Source: Pseudoips prasinana (lineage: Eukaryota; Arthropoda; Insecta; Lepidoptera; Nolidae). Taken from it: a DNA stretch of 64,000 bases. A program made the translations under genes and the position numbers. The notes under the pieces are model-generated. The model was not told the origin of the DNA and made no database searches. It worked only from the letters and a program-made list of their open reading frames with translations. The stretch spans positions 372,001 to 436,000 of the forward strand of contig OX621237.1 in the NCBI GenBank assembly GCA_951640165.1. The letters run 5' to 3'. Below are positions 55,556-64,000 of the stretch, piece after piece (within the stretch, counting starts at the first letter, position 1; each line of letters opens with the position of its first letter).

Positions 55556-55800
55556 GCACGTCTGGCGCAGCGGCTAAGACAGTCGCCTCGCCGCTTCGTG
55601 TCGTGGGTTCGAGTCCCGCGCCGGCCAACTACTGTGTTTATGTGACCCATAAATAGTTTTTCTAAGTCTAATTGTAATTGGTGTCCGTCTATTATATGTT
55701 TGTAAAGTACCCCGCGACACAGGGATGAGATTGACGTTGTCTTTAAACAAAAAGTGCAGGCGTTGTATTTGAAAAAATTGTGTTTGATTGTTTTCATTAT
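55556..55800 (+). repeat. tRNA-derived SINE
   Basis: RNA polymerase III box A (CTGGCGCAGCGG, 55562-55573) and box B (GGTTCGAGTCC, 55606-55616) are spaced as in tRNA genes. The flanks do not pair as an acceptor stem and a ~180-base unrelated body follows. The right border is approximate. Confidence 0.7.
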
Positions 55801-55923
55801 TTCTATAGGTTTCCTTTAAATTCTAGAATATTTATAAATGGAACAGATAATATGTAATTTATAAAAAAAAGTATCATGTATTTCCAGGAAAACAAATAAT
55901 AATAAAATACGATGGTATAGAAA

Positions 55924-56162
55924 TGGGCGTAACTCCAACAAATAATAATATAATACGATGGTATAGAAAATACACTGTATATTAAACTGGTAAAAATGGT
56001 AATGGTTAAATGGTAATGGTTGAGTTAACGCGGCTCGGTTGGTGGCTGTTCGTCAATTAACTTTATAACAATTTAAATATTAAAACTAAAGATTTGGGTC
56101 AGTGCGCAGCGTGGAATTGCTGACTGCGCGCGCGTTTATGTCAATGAACTGTACTTTGTACA
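55924..56162 (-). repeat. 3' LTR of the env-bearing BEL, with a duplicated piece next to it
   Basis: Matches 61773-62014 but lacks the terminal bases. Bases 55891-55923 repeat an internal LTR segment (AATAAAATACGATGGTATAG), so the outer end was rearranged. Confidence 0.88.
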
Positions 56163-56284
56163 TATTCCCGAGGGAAAAATGGCTGATGAGGGTGCATGGT
56201 GATACAAGGTGATAAACAATAATATGGTGCAATAAACAAGATGAAGGTTACATAAAAACTTAAAAATGTCATTTATTAAAGTCT

Positions 56285-58006
56285 CTATTCCACTACACTA
56301 AAATTGAATGAATTTGGAAATTTCACTTTATTTACTGTAGTGTACACTTGATTATTCGCACTTGTATTGGAATGGTTAACTACGCTATTGAATTCATCAC
56401 TAATACTAAAACGCTGGTTATTTTCACTATGGCACTGAGGGCGCAGAGCGCGGGCGCGTGGTTGGGGAGGCGCCCGGGACGATGCTTCGATGCCTCGTTG
56501 CATTCGTGCGCGGATCCTCCGCACGCCGTACGCCAAACATGCTGTTATACTAGCACCCACTAGTATGTAAATCACGATGTAATGATGAACATCATGGTAG
56601 TTGAGAGATGTCTCGTCCTCTAAATCTGACTTGGTGTTATTTTTTACTTGTTCGATTTGATAACCGATCCTTTTTAACTCCAATTGAGTGTCTGGCTGGC
56701 GGGTGTCGGTTTCATAAACAAACAACGGCATGGTGATATTTACAATATTATTAATGGTAGGTATATCAATGTGTATGATATCTGGTTTCAATTTTATATC
56801 ATTACTCGATTGTTTCCGAGAAAGTAAGGTTATCCCGCCGTCCTTTATGACGCATCCACTTTCCAAGGCGAGTATCCCGACCTTGTCTAATCGCTCGATG
56901 GTAATTTGATAGTCACATATGACTTGTATGGAGCATTGACCGCAACATGAATACAAGTAATTGTTTACTTTATGCAATTGCACCCAGGTATTTTTGCACA
57001 TACTGCTTTCTGTCTTACAACTTAAATACTCATTTTCTTTAGCACAGTAATTTTGTTCGGTTTTGGTAATTGAAATTGGTATTTGATGGGCACAGAGTAA
57101 CATGTCTAAATCATAATGAATACATTGTTGTAGTTGTAGACTAGAAATTGGTATTTCTAGGTCCTTGTGAATATTAATGGCCAATAGATCAGATCCTGGA
57201 ACTATTTGTAGCATTTTGTGGCCGATTTCCACAGGAATTGGTATTAAATTGTAGATTTCAAAGGTGTCTCTGCCTACTAATGGTATTTTTATTTCGAAAA
57301 TCCAATGGTCTTCTGTGAATTTGGTTCTAACAGTTAATAAATGGTAAATTTGGTTTAAGTCAGTGTGGATATTATCGATGGGTAGGGATAATTCTTTAGA
57401 AATCTGCCCTGAGATAATACTAAGTTCTTTGGTTAATTGTTCTGGTTGTAATAGATGTATGTTAAATTTGCCATGGAAAATGTCCGTGATGGTGTTCAAT
57501 AACATTTGCTGTACATCTTTCAGATTCATGAGTATGCCATTGGCTGTGATTAAAGACAAGGCGAACTCATTGGTATATGTATTATCGGTTATCTCCTTTT
57601 GCATGGTATTGCTTAAGTTTTCTAATTTATTTAGGTGCTGGTTAAAAGTTTTATGTTGTTGTCTTACAGTTGTTTCCATTCTCTTGATAAAATTGAACTC
57701 TGACTCGATTATGGATGTTTGGTTTTTCAATAATTGGTTAAAATATTTATGGTTACTTCTAAGCTCAGTCAAATCGTTCTGGTATTGTTGGGCGAAGTCA
57801 TCGTCGAGTACACCGAATAAACTATGAGCTATCGACCCTATAGCATTCACTAAGCCTCGGCGACGACGATGGTGGCTTACTGGTAACTGTCCATGGTTGG
57901 TTAAAATTTCGTTATAATGACCTAGTTCGTCTTGGCAATGGTGTAGATGTAATAGAACTAGTTGACAGTGAGACGTAATTTGTATTTTCTGACACAATTT
58001 TTCCAA
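56285..58006 (-). CDS. env: Envelope-like fusion glycoprotein (F-like) of a BEL/Pao element
   Basis: 573 codons, uninterrupted. A furin-type site RRRR followed by GLVNAIGSIAHSLFG lies near residue 50, with a fusion-peptide-like segment after it. A long heptad-rich region follows, then a cysteine-rich stretch (residues ~300-385). A membrane span (YIVIYILVGASITACLAYG) near residue 485 and a cytoplasmic tail complete it. The N-terminal part with the signal peptide lies upstream at the end of the pol frame, offset by a frameshift at ~58010. By analogy to F proteins it would drive membrane fusion. In the normal element, env probably continues from the pol frame. Confidence 0.85.
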   Translation of the reverse strand: MEKLCQKIQITSHCQLVLLHLHHCQDELGHYNEILTNHGQLPVSHHRRRRGLVNAIGSIAHSLFGVLDDDFAQQYQNDLTELRSNHKYFNQLLKNQTSIIESEFNFIKRMETTVRQQHKTFNQHLNKLENLSNTMQKEITDNTYTNEFALSLITANGILMNLKDVQQMLLNTITDIFHGKFNIHLLQPEQLTKELSIISGQISKELSLPIDNIHTDLNQIYHLLTVRTKFTEDHWIFEIKIPLVGRDTFEIYNLIPIPVEIGHKMLQIVPGSDLLAINIHKDLEIPISSLQLQQCIHYDLDMLLCAHQIPISITKTEQNYCAKENEYLSCKTESSMCKNTWVQLHKVNNYLYSCCGQCSIQVICDYQITIERLDKVGILALESGCVIKDGGITLLSRKQSSNDIKLKPDIIHIDIPTINNIVNITMPLFVYETDTRQPDTQLELKRIGYQIEQVKNNTKSDLEDETSLNYHDVHHYIVIYILVGASITACLAYGVRRIRARMQRGIEASSRAPPQPRARALRPQCHSENNQRFSISDEFNSVVNHSNTSANNQVYTTVNKVKFPNSFNFSVVE

Positions 58007-58011
58007 ATGGT

Positions 58012-59781
58012 TTATATAATATATTTAGTGGTTAATGACACACCTTCCCAATAATCATTCATATCATAAAATACTACAAGTTTCCATTCGTCTCGAATCA
58101 ATCTCATGTTACTGATTTTATCAAAGTAGATAGTTTGATTATCTCGCAGTTTTTTGGTGTGAAGATTACACTGTGATGGTGATACTAACAACATAATCAT
58201 CATAAGTGCCATGGTTATAAGTCTACACGTTGTCGATTTGCGAGTTCTTCGCCGTGGTGGTGGATCACAGAGGTTGACTGGGTCCACTTCAGTTGTAGTG
58301 GTTGGATGAGGTGGTTCATCTGGCACATTTGATTGATTCTCGTCTTGGTGGATTGGAAGGATGGATAGTTTGGTGATTGGTCTTTTCAATATACCTCCTT
58401 TGGTTCTTAGCGTGACTACTCTAACAAGACCGTCATTGCCAGGGTGAATTTCTAATACTCGTCCGAGAGCCCACTTTCCTGGATACACGTGTACGTCTTG
58501 AATAATCACTATATCATTTACTTTCAAATTTTTGTAAGGGTGTCGCCACTTTAATCGAGTGTTTAATTGAGTTAAATACTCTGATTGCCAACGTTTCCAG
58601 ATATCATGATAGATTTTTTGGACGAGTTGCCATCTGGTGCGTTTGTCTTTCTCTGTCTCTAGTATGGTTAATATTGGTCCACTGGAGAGGAAATGCGAAG
58701 GTGTCAAAAAATTTAAATCATCTGGATCTTCAGAAATGGCACACAAAGGACGTGTATTCAAGCATCCCTCTAACTGTGTCAATAGAGTTGTAAATGCTTC
58801 GTAGTTCAGTTTTTGGTTACCTAGAACTCTACGAAGATGGTATTTAAGGCTCTTGACTGCGGCCTCCCAAAGGCCTCCAGCGCTTGGCCATGATGGTGCA
58901 TTGAAATGCCACTCTATCTGCATTTCTGTGAGATTTTGGTAACTATCGTCTATGGTTTGCGTCAAATTAAAATATTGTCGTTGTATGGTGTTGTTAGCTC
59001 CAACGAAATTGGTACCGTTGTCGCTGTATATATGCCGTGGAGCTCCTCGTCTAGCTGACATTCTACGAAGTGCAGCTATAAATGTTGATAACGTGAGTCG
59101 AGGTCCTCCATGAAACATAATTTTATGGGCATGGTCAATAATTATGTCAGTAAGATGGTTTTTATGTGGTAATATCATCGGATGTTTCATTTCCTCACTG
59201 AGATTGGCATGCTTTATTCTCCCGCCAACTCGTAAAACATCTTCAGAGTCTATATATGGATGTAATGGTAGTAAACTGCTTTTTGATCTCAATTTAGACT
59301 GGTTTTTTAGATAGGTGATTTCTTCAAAAAAATCTGTTTGTTGTACGTGCCTTGCTAAGTGGTTATTCGCTCGTTTTAATTCTGCAATGGTTAGGTATGA
59401 TGGTTTGTTTTGGTCACGTGAGAATGCGCGTAATATCCACGCGAGAACTCGACACGTTCGTGAATAACTACTGTTGTTAGTTATCAGGTGACTTATGACG
59501 TCATTTTCATATGGTTTCGTAATTACGTTGGTTTGATATTGTTTTTTGGTTTCTTTTTGCGTGTAGTATTTTGGTTTGTTTGTAACGGTGGTTAATTGGT
59601 ATTCACATAGTGGCTTACTCGGGCAATCTCTCCATACAATTTTCTGGTATTTATGGTAATTTTCATGCACAAGTATCTGGCGGTACATTTTTTCGGCATC
59701 TGCGACATAACCTATTTTATATTGTCTCCATTTAATTATTATGGACAACAAGTCATGTTGCAAGTTCGGCCCGCTATACAT
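58012..59781 (-). pseudogene. pol: BEL pol, deleted, running into the start of env
   Basis: Starts inside RT (YVADAEKMYRQILV). It jumps after CEYQLTTVT past the RT active site and RNase H to the integrase zinc region (HAHKIMFHGG). A second jump removes the first catalytic aspartate of integrase; SDNGTNFVGAN and GGLWEAAVKSLK remain. Family-typical PGKWALGR and HPGNDG end the pol part. The frame then continues into a basic stretch and a hydrophobic signal-like segment (MALMMIMLLVSPSQCN, ~58180-58230), the start of env, before a shift stops it. Confidence 0.88.
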
Positions 59782-61493
59782 CTGGTACTGGTATGGTTGG
59801 TAACAGGGCTTGTAGTCACGTAGGCATTGTGCAACAGCGAATTATGCTTTTCGTGACAATGACGACATGTTTTTTGCGAGCTGCATTCTTTGCCGTTATG
59901 GTTAATTAAGCAGTTTTTGCATACGTTATTCTGCGTAATTATTTCTCGTTTTTCATAATTATTTAGGTCGCGGAATTTATTGCATAGAAACAACGCATGA
60001 TTTTGAGTACATAACACGCATTTTTGGTAGGTTCTGGATGAATGGTTAATAAATGGTTTGGGTTCCTCCTGTCTACTGGTATTATTGGTTTGCGTAAATC
60101 GTACATCTCTTGGTTTATTATACTGGTTATTGGTGTTAAACATTTGGTTAGAAAACTTTTGTTGGTTGTTGAATGGTTGCGTATTTTTGACTGTTTCCGT
60201 TTTGCGACGGCCAGTTTCTAAAGCGATAAATTTTCCCTCTAAATAGGCGAGAAAATCGTGAAGATATGGTAGATCTCGTGGTTCTGGCAATGAGTCAATG
60301 TAGTCGGTATACGTTTCGGCGTCCATCTTCTGGGAGATAAGGTATACTATAATCGGGTCCCAGGTGGATATATCTACTCCTAGATTTTTTATAGCGTTGA
60401 AACATTCATTGGTAGTATCGTGGAGCCTTTTTATATTGGCTGCAGTTGGTTGTTGTATGATTGGTAAGGACATCAGAATATTCATATGTGAATTAAAAAT
60501 TAGTTTTTTATTATTATATCTTTGGTTTAGAATGTCCCAACAGGTTTGGTAATTGTCGGAACTTATGCGAAGATGCTGAATAAGTTTTTCAGCTTCTCCA
60601 CGCAGCTTCCCTTTCAAAAACTGCATTTTTTGAGCGGGAGACATTGACTTATTATTATGGATAGATTCATAAAAAAGGTCTTTGAATGAAATCCACTGTT
60701 GGTAATTTCCATTGAAAATCGGTATATCTATTTTTAGTGTAGAATTTTCTCTGTGCTTGACGTCCCACATTCTTTGGTTAATAGATTTTTTTATTTCGCA
60801 ATATTCATTCTCGTAACTATTAAACAGATCGGCGTAGTTCTTATCTTCTACTTGCAGATGACTGTCAATTTCCCAGTGCAATGTATCGATCGCAGTCCAG
60901 CGCGATTCAATATGCTTTAGAACATCTTGGAACTCCCACTTCTCAGTCAAAACATTGAGATTGATATGAGAAATTGTTCGGGCAAAAGCTTTAAAATTAC
61001 TTTGTTGTTTTCTCATCATTTCCTCAATTTTATTTGGTTTTTCGACGTCATGGAAAACGAATCTTGGTAATGGTAAAACTGTTTTGGGTAAGTTATCTGC
61101 CAGTGGTAAACCGGAGGCTGATGTGCTAGGCTGTGGTGCGGTCGGTGATTGCGATGACGGTGGTGGTAGTTGGTTCCTTGGTGATGGAGCACGAGTAGTT
61201 AATTGCTCAAGAATTCTCAACAAATGAATCCTAACATCGCCATAAAATGTTTTAGTTTTGATGTACGAGTCATCACCGAAATATTCATTATCTTCAGTTT
61301 CATCACACAGAGTCACTAACTTATCATGGTTACGTGAGAAGTCTTTCCACAACTCCTCTAAAGATTGTAGGCGAAGTTTAATACTATCCGCCGTCTTCCG
61401 CTCCTTTCCTTCTTTCTTAAAATTAATATACAGTTTATTCATATTTTCCATGATCTCCCTCTGAGACGCAAATAAATCGGCAATGGTAGACAT
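59739..61493 (-). CDS. gag: BEL gag
   Basis: 584 codons beginning MSTIADLFASQREIMENMN. There is a coiled-coil-like start, a proline/serine-rich linker (residues ~105-125), the conserved gag block (IPIFNGNYQQWISFKDLFYES), and a nucleocapsid region with zinc-binding cysteines (CVLCTQNHALFLC, CKNCLINHNGKEC, CRHCHEKHNSLLH). The tail overlaps the shortened pol frame by 43 bases because protease was deleted. It appears intact and could still form particle cores. Confidence 0.88.
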   Translation of the reverse strand: MSTIADLFASQREIMENMNKLYINFKKEGKERKTADSIKLRLQSLEELWKDFSRNHDKLVTLCDETEDNEYFGDDSYIKTKTFYGDVRIHLLRILEQLTTRAPSPRNQLPPPSSQSPTAPQPSTSASGLPLADNLPKTVLPLPRFVFHDVEKPNKIEEMMRKQQSNFKAFARTISHINLNVLTEKWEFQDVLKHIESRWTAIDTLHWEIDSHLQVEDKNYADLFNSYENEYCEIKKSINQRMWDVKHRENSTLKIDIPIFNGNYQQWISFKDLFYESIHNNKSMSPAQKMQFLKGKLRGEAEKLIQHLRISSDNYQTCWDILNQRYNNKKLIFNSHMNILMSLPIIQQPTAANIKRLHDTTNECFNAIKNLGVDISTWDPIIVYLISQKMDAETYTDYIDSLPEPRDLPYLHDFLAYLEGKFIALETGRRKTETVKNTQPFNNQQKFSNQMFNTNNQYNKPRDVRFTQTNNTSRQEEPKPFINHSSRTYQKCVLCTQNHALFLCNKFRDLNNYEKREIITQNNVCKNCLINHNGKECSSQKTCRHCHEKHNSLLHNAYVTTSPVTNHTSTRCIAGRTCNMTCCP

Positions 61494-61772
61494 CTTGGTA
61501 ATTGGTAATCAAAAAAAATGGAAAGATCTTACTTGGTTATGTCTTGGTTACTGGTTAACTGTGGTAACTGGTGAGTAATAGATGGACGGCGATTCCAATC
61601 TTACTTTATTCCCTGTATCACTTATCACTATATTGTCACTAGTCTGGTTGGTTCAATATTGGTAAAAAGAGTAAGTCTGTTCACTGGTTGGTTACAGAAA
61701 GATAGTCACTAACACGTTACAAGGTCCACAACGCGATAGATCCCACCTTTCCGAAGGTTCGAAGGACCAATT

Positions 61773-62014
61773 TGTTGGGCGTAACTCCAACAAATAATAA
61801 TAAAATACGATGGTATAGAAAATACACTGTATATTAAACTGGTAAAAATGGTAATGGTTAAATGGTAATGGTTGAGTTAACGCGGCTCGGTTGGTGGCTG
61901 TTCGTCAACTAACTTTATAACAATTTAAATATTAAAACTAAAGATTTGGGTCAGTGCGCAGCGTGGAATTGCTGACTGCGCGCGCGTTTATGTCAATGAA
62001 CTGTACTTTGTACA
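61773..62014 (-). repeat. 5' LTR of the env-bearing BEL
   Basis: Begins TGTTGGGCG and ends TTTGTACA on the plus strand; pairs with 55924-56162. It is preceded on the left by the primer-binding-like site. Confidence 0.9.
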
Positions 62015-62756
62015 CCGAGGTTTAAAAAATTCTGAGTGTGTTAGAAATTAAAATGCTAAGGCGCGCACCTGAATTGTGGCGGTGGAAATCAATTTGCATA
62101 ATTTGATTTAGATTTGTAAATCAATAAAGAAAAAAGAATTGGACTGGCCTGCTGATCTAGTGGTTTAGTGAAGTCTGCTAAGTTTAAGTTCGTACAAGTA
62201 TTTGTTATATGTATGCGTTCGGAAATAAGTATATTAATACTTAGGTTTATCAGTTGTCTGGTCCATAGTACAGGCTGTCCCTAGGTTGGGTTCAGATAGC
62301 AGTGACTTAGTTCTCTCCCAAGATAATTATTTATTTTCCTCGGGGGTGGCCTTTGTTCAGAAGTAGACGTCTTTCGCCAATTATGATGATGATAGAAGAG
62401 GAACATCATCAACAGATATGTATTAGAATTATATTCAATTAATCCATTATTTCAGATTTAGTGCATCATAGCCTTCGAAGATTTCATATTTTTGTAGACT
62501 TTATTGAAGATAAGTTTTATTATATAAATAATAAAGATATAAGTTAAAATTAAACTGATATCTTAAGAAAACTGATTCTTTGATAAGTTTACACTAACGG
62601 CGCCTATATTACAAAAAAACACAATTTCAACCGAATGGCGTCCACGGCGGAACAAGAGCCTCCTCCAAGAATAAAATCAAAACTTCAAAAGAAGAAGTTT
62701 ACCAAGGCAACTGTATGTTTCTTTCTCGTGCGTATATGACTCTATTTCGTGGTATT
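62015..62756. other. Intron sequence with two short RTE 3'-end fragments
   Basis: Bases ~62338-62400 resemble the RTE 3' end in sense, with the ATGATGATG tail. Bases ~62635-62685 resemble it in antisense. The rest is AT-rich with no exon seen. Confidence 0.5.
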
Positions 62757-63030
62757 TTAATAATAATAATAATATTCTGGGACATTATTTACACATGGCC
62801 ACCTGATCCCAAACTAAGCAGAGCTTGTACTACGGAAACCAGATAACTGATATATTACATTTACTACTTTTCTTTTGTAAATACATACTTATATATTATA
62901 CCCAGTTACAGGACAAACAGACATGTTCATGCTCACAAATATCTGTCCTGGATGGGAATCGAACCCACGATCTCCGGCGTGAAGAGCAAGCATTTGCCAA
63001 CCACGCCAACAAGCCCGCCATTTTGTTTAC
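62757..63030 (-). repeat. tRNA-derived SINE, antisense
   Basis: On the minus strand, box A (TGGCGTGGTTGG) and box B (GGTTCGATTCCC) are followed by a ~190-base body and a (TTA)n tail at 62757-62776. The head does not fold with a matching acceptor stem, so it is not a tRNA gene. Confidence 0.75.
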
Positions 63031-63225
63031 CGATTTAGATGATTATTTTCTAATCGATAGGTTATGCTTTCGAAATGGTCCCTTCTACATACGGTTCGGT
63101 TCTACAATCGGTTGACATAAAGATAGATCAAGACGGTTTATTTTTTAACCTGTAATTATTTTACCCGTCAGTATCATGGAAATTTCAGGCGTAAGTACCT
63201 ATAATAAAACAAATAAAATACGTAC

Positions 63226-64000
63226 GTCATTGTCGCATCACTGCGCATATCGTTTCTTGCACCTGGTTCTCGCCGAAAGACCTCTGTGAACGCCGTGGCT
63301 AATAACTTTATTCCATCAGCAATCGCCGCGCCGTGTCGCCGCGGCCAAGGCTCCGCAGTTATCGCCGTACGGAATTCCTTATCGCTGTTGTTACCACGCA
63401 CTTCCCTCTCTGTGTGCCACGTCGTAGAGATCGTATAGTGCCTTACACGAGAGGTCTTGTTGCTCGGATGCCATTCGCGAGCGATCCAGACATACTCGCT
63501 ATCGGCTACCATTCTCTGCTCGACCGCTGAAGCTAGAACAGTAGCAGCCGCCGCCGAGTCAGCATTTATAAAAATTATATGCGCATTTACACTGCGTAAT
63601 TTTAAAAATACGGAATCTATGTTTGTCAAATCGAGACGAACATCATATACAAGTATCGAGGAACTGCTCATGTCTTTAACAAAGCTCTCAGCGAGTGCAG
63701 TGGCTTCTGAAATGACCGCGACTCTTGACCATCTGTTGACGTGTATGAAACGCGCAAGTGCGAGCGTTGAATGTGCACGCGGTTTGAGCAACCAGGCACC
63801 TTGGTGTTCGTCGGCTACGTCGTACACGAGCAGCGGCACTCGCGAGACGCGGGCCAGGGGCGCGGCCTGGCGCGCCGCCTCGCCGCCCGGCAACAATATA
63901 CCAACCAACTCAAATTGGTATCCCCTTGTTGTATAGTTATCATGCAGAACGGAACGCATCTTATTTTCATCCGAACATGTGACGCGTGCTTCATTTATAT
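63226..64000 (-). CDS. VKR: Venus kinase receptor, Venus-flytrap exon (continues beyond the window)
   Basis: Open from the window edge to a donor at 63225. The translation has features of the type I periplasmic-binding fold used by class C receptors: YQFELVGILLPGG, VPLLVYDVADEHQGAW, then FIHVNRWSRVAVIS (second lobe), AHIIFINADSAAAATVLASA, DSEYVWIAREW and ADGIKLLATAFTEVFRR. It would bind the extracellular ligand. The exon is GC-rich and unbroken. It ends two bases into a codon, which the kinase exon completes. The upstream part (signal peptide and first lobe) lies outside the window; an acceptor near 63990 is possible but unproven. Confidence 0.82.

Larger units (their letters stand above)
55924..62014 (-). 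mobile_element. BEL/Pao LTR element with env, internally deleted, in the receptor intron
   Basis: Near-identical LTRs of ~240 bases (55924-56162 and 61773-62014) bound gag, a shortened pol and an env-like gene. A primer-binding site TTGGTCCTTCGAACC follows the 5' LTR. At least three deletions removed protease, most of RT, RNase H and part of integrase, so this copy is non-autonomous. No target duplication can be read because the left LTR end is altered. It has the same orientation as the receptor gene. Confidence 0.9.
55463..63225 (-). other. Intron of the Venus kinase receptor gene, ~7.8 kb, filled with elements
   Basis: Bounded by a donor reading GAC then GTACGT (63225) and an acceptor ending ACCAG (55463). 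The phases of the flanking exons agree (two bases, then one). It holds a tRNA-derived SINE, a BEL/Pao element with env, RTE end fragments and a second SINE. A small exon inside cannot be excluded, but none was seen. Confidence 0.7.

Noticed and set aside
55556..55630. tRNA gene
   Set aside because: Box A and box B are present, but the flanks do not form an acceptor stem and a SINE body follows.
62040..62150. Small receptor exon ending at a GTGCGC donor on the minus strand
   Set aside because: No acceptor leaves an open frame through it, and the known exons already join in phase without it.
62930..63030. tRNA gene on the minus strand
   Set aside because: The same reasoning: no matching acceptor stem, and a SINE body with (TTA)n tail follows.
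63333..63936. Plus-strand open frames over the Venus-flytrap exon
   Set aside because: They are antisense shadows; the minus strand carries the recognisable binding-fold motifs.
1..64000. CRISPR array, bacterial operon or ribosome binding sites
   Set aside because: No regularly spaced direct repeats; the content is eukaryotic (introns, LINEs, SINEs, LTR elements).

Overview
The window looks like nuclear DNA of a moth or butterfly (Lepidoptera). Three things suggest this: an RTE-type LINE with an (ATC)n tail of the kind common in lepidopteran genomes, tRNA- and 5S-derived SINEs, and a Venus kinase receptor gene, a family found in many invertebrates but not in vertebrates. Almost the whole window is transposable elements inserted into one another. 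Only two host loci can be supported, both on the minus strand.

Layout. 1-4990: 3' part of a Ty3/gypsy (errantivirus-type) element with pol, an F-like env and the 3' LTR. 5-8.1 kb: old fragments (hairpins, a gypsy integrase tail, an RTE-derived foldback, a 5S-like SINE). 8.16-8.28 kb: a probable first coding exon of a secreted or membrane protein. 8.54-11.03 kb: internally deleted copy of an unclassified DNA element with ~600-bp terminal inverted repeats (TIRs). 11.05-24.6 kb: LINE 3' ends in opposite orientations, broken by a complete BEL/Pao element (11159-17058, 177-bp LTRs, 5-bp target duplication) and by a truncated second BEL/Pao family (18545-23579). 24.6-29.3 kb: two more decayed LINEs. 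29.4-35.3 kb: a three-level LINE nest. 36.9-37.3 kb: a Tc1/mariner relic. 37.9-44.5 kb: a LINE interrupted by a nearly full-length RTE (11-bp target duplication). 44.5-45.85 kb: another LINE relic. 46.06-51.16 kb: the long copy of the TIR element, with fragments of a large protein ending in a FEN/PIN-like nuclease region and a separate CXC cysteine-rich ORF. 51.2-53.5 kb: LINE and repeat relics. 53998-64000: the 3' part of a Venus kinase receptor gene. Its kinase exon and Venus-flytrap exon are separated by a ~7.8-kb intron that holds a BEL/Pao element with env and SINEs.

How the parts work together. The two VKR exons join in phase and would encode a receptor with an extracellular Venus-flytrap ligand-binding module, one membrane span and an insulin-receptor-like tyrosine kinase. 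The retroelements carry gag, protease, RT, RNase H, integrase and, in two unrelated lineages, an F-like envelope gene. Nearly all copies are broken by stops, frameshifts, deletions or insertions. Several short inverted duplications inside the elements form near-perfect hairpins.

The best candidate for something undescribed is the long-TIR element family (46064-51162, 8540-11028, and a solo end at 17769-17830). All coordinates come from reading by eye; no database or alignment was run.
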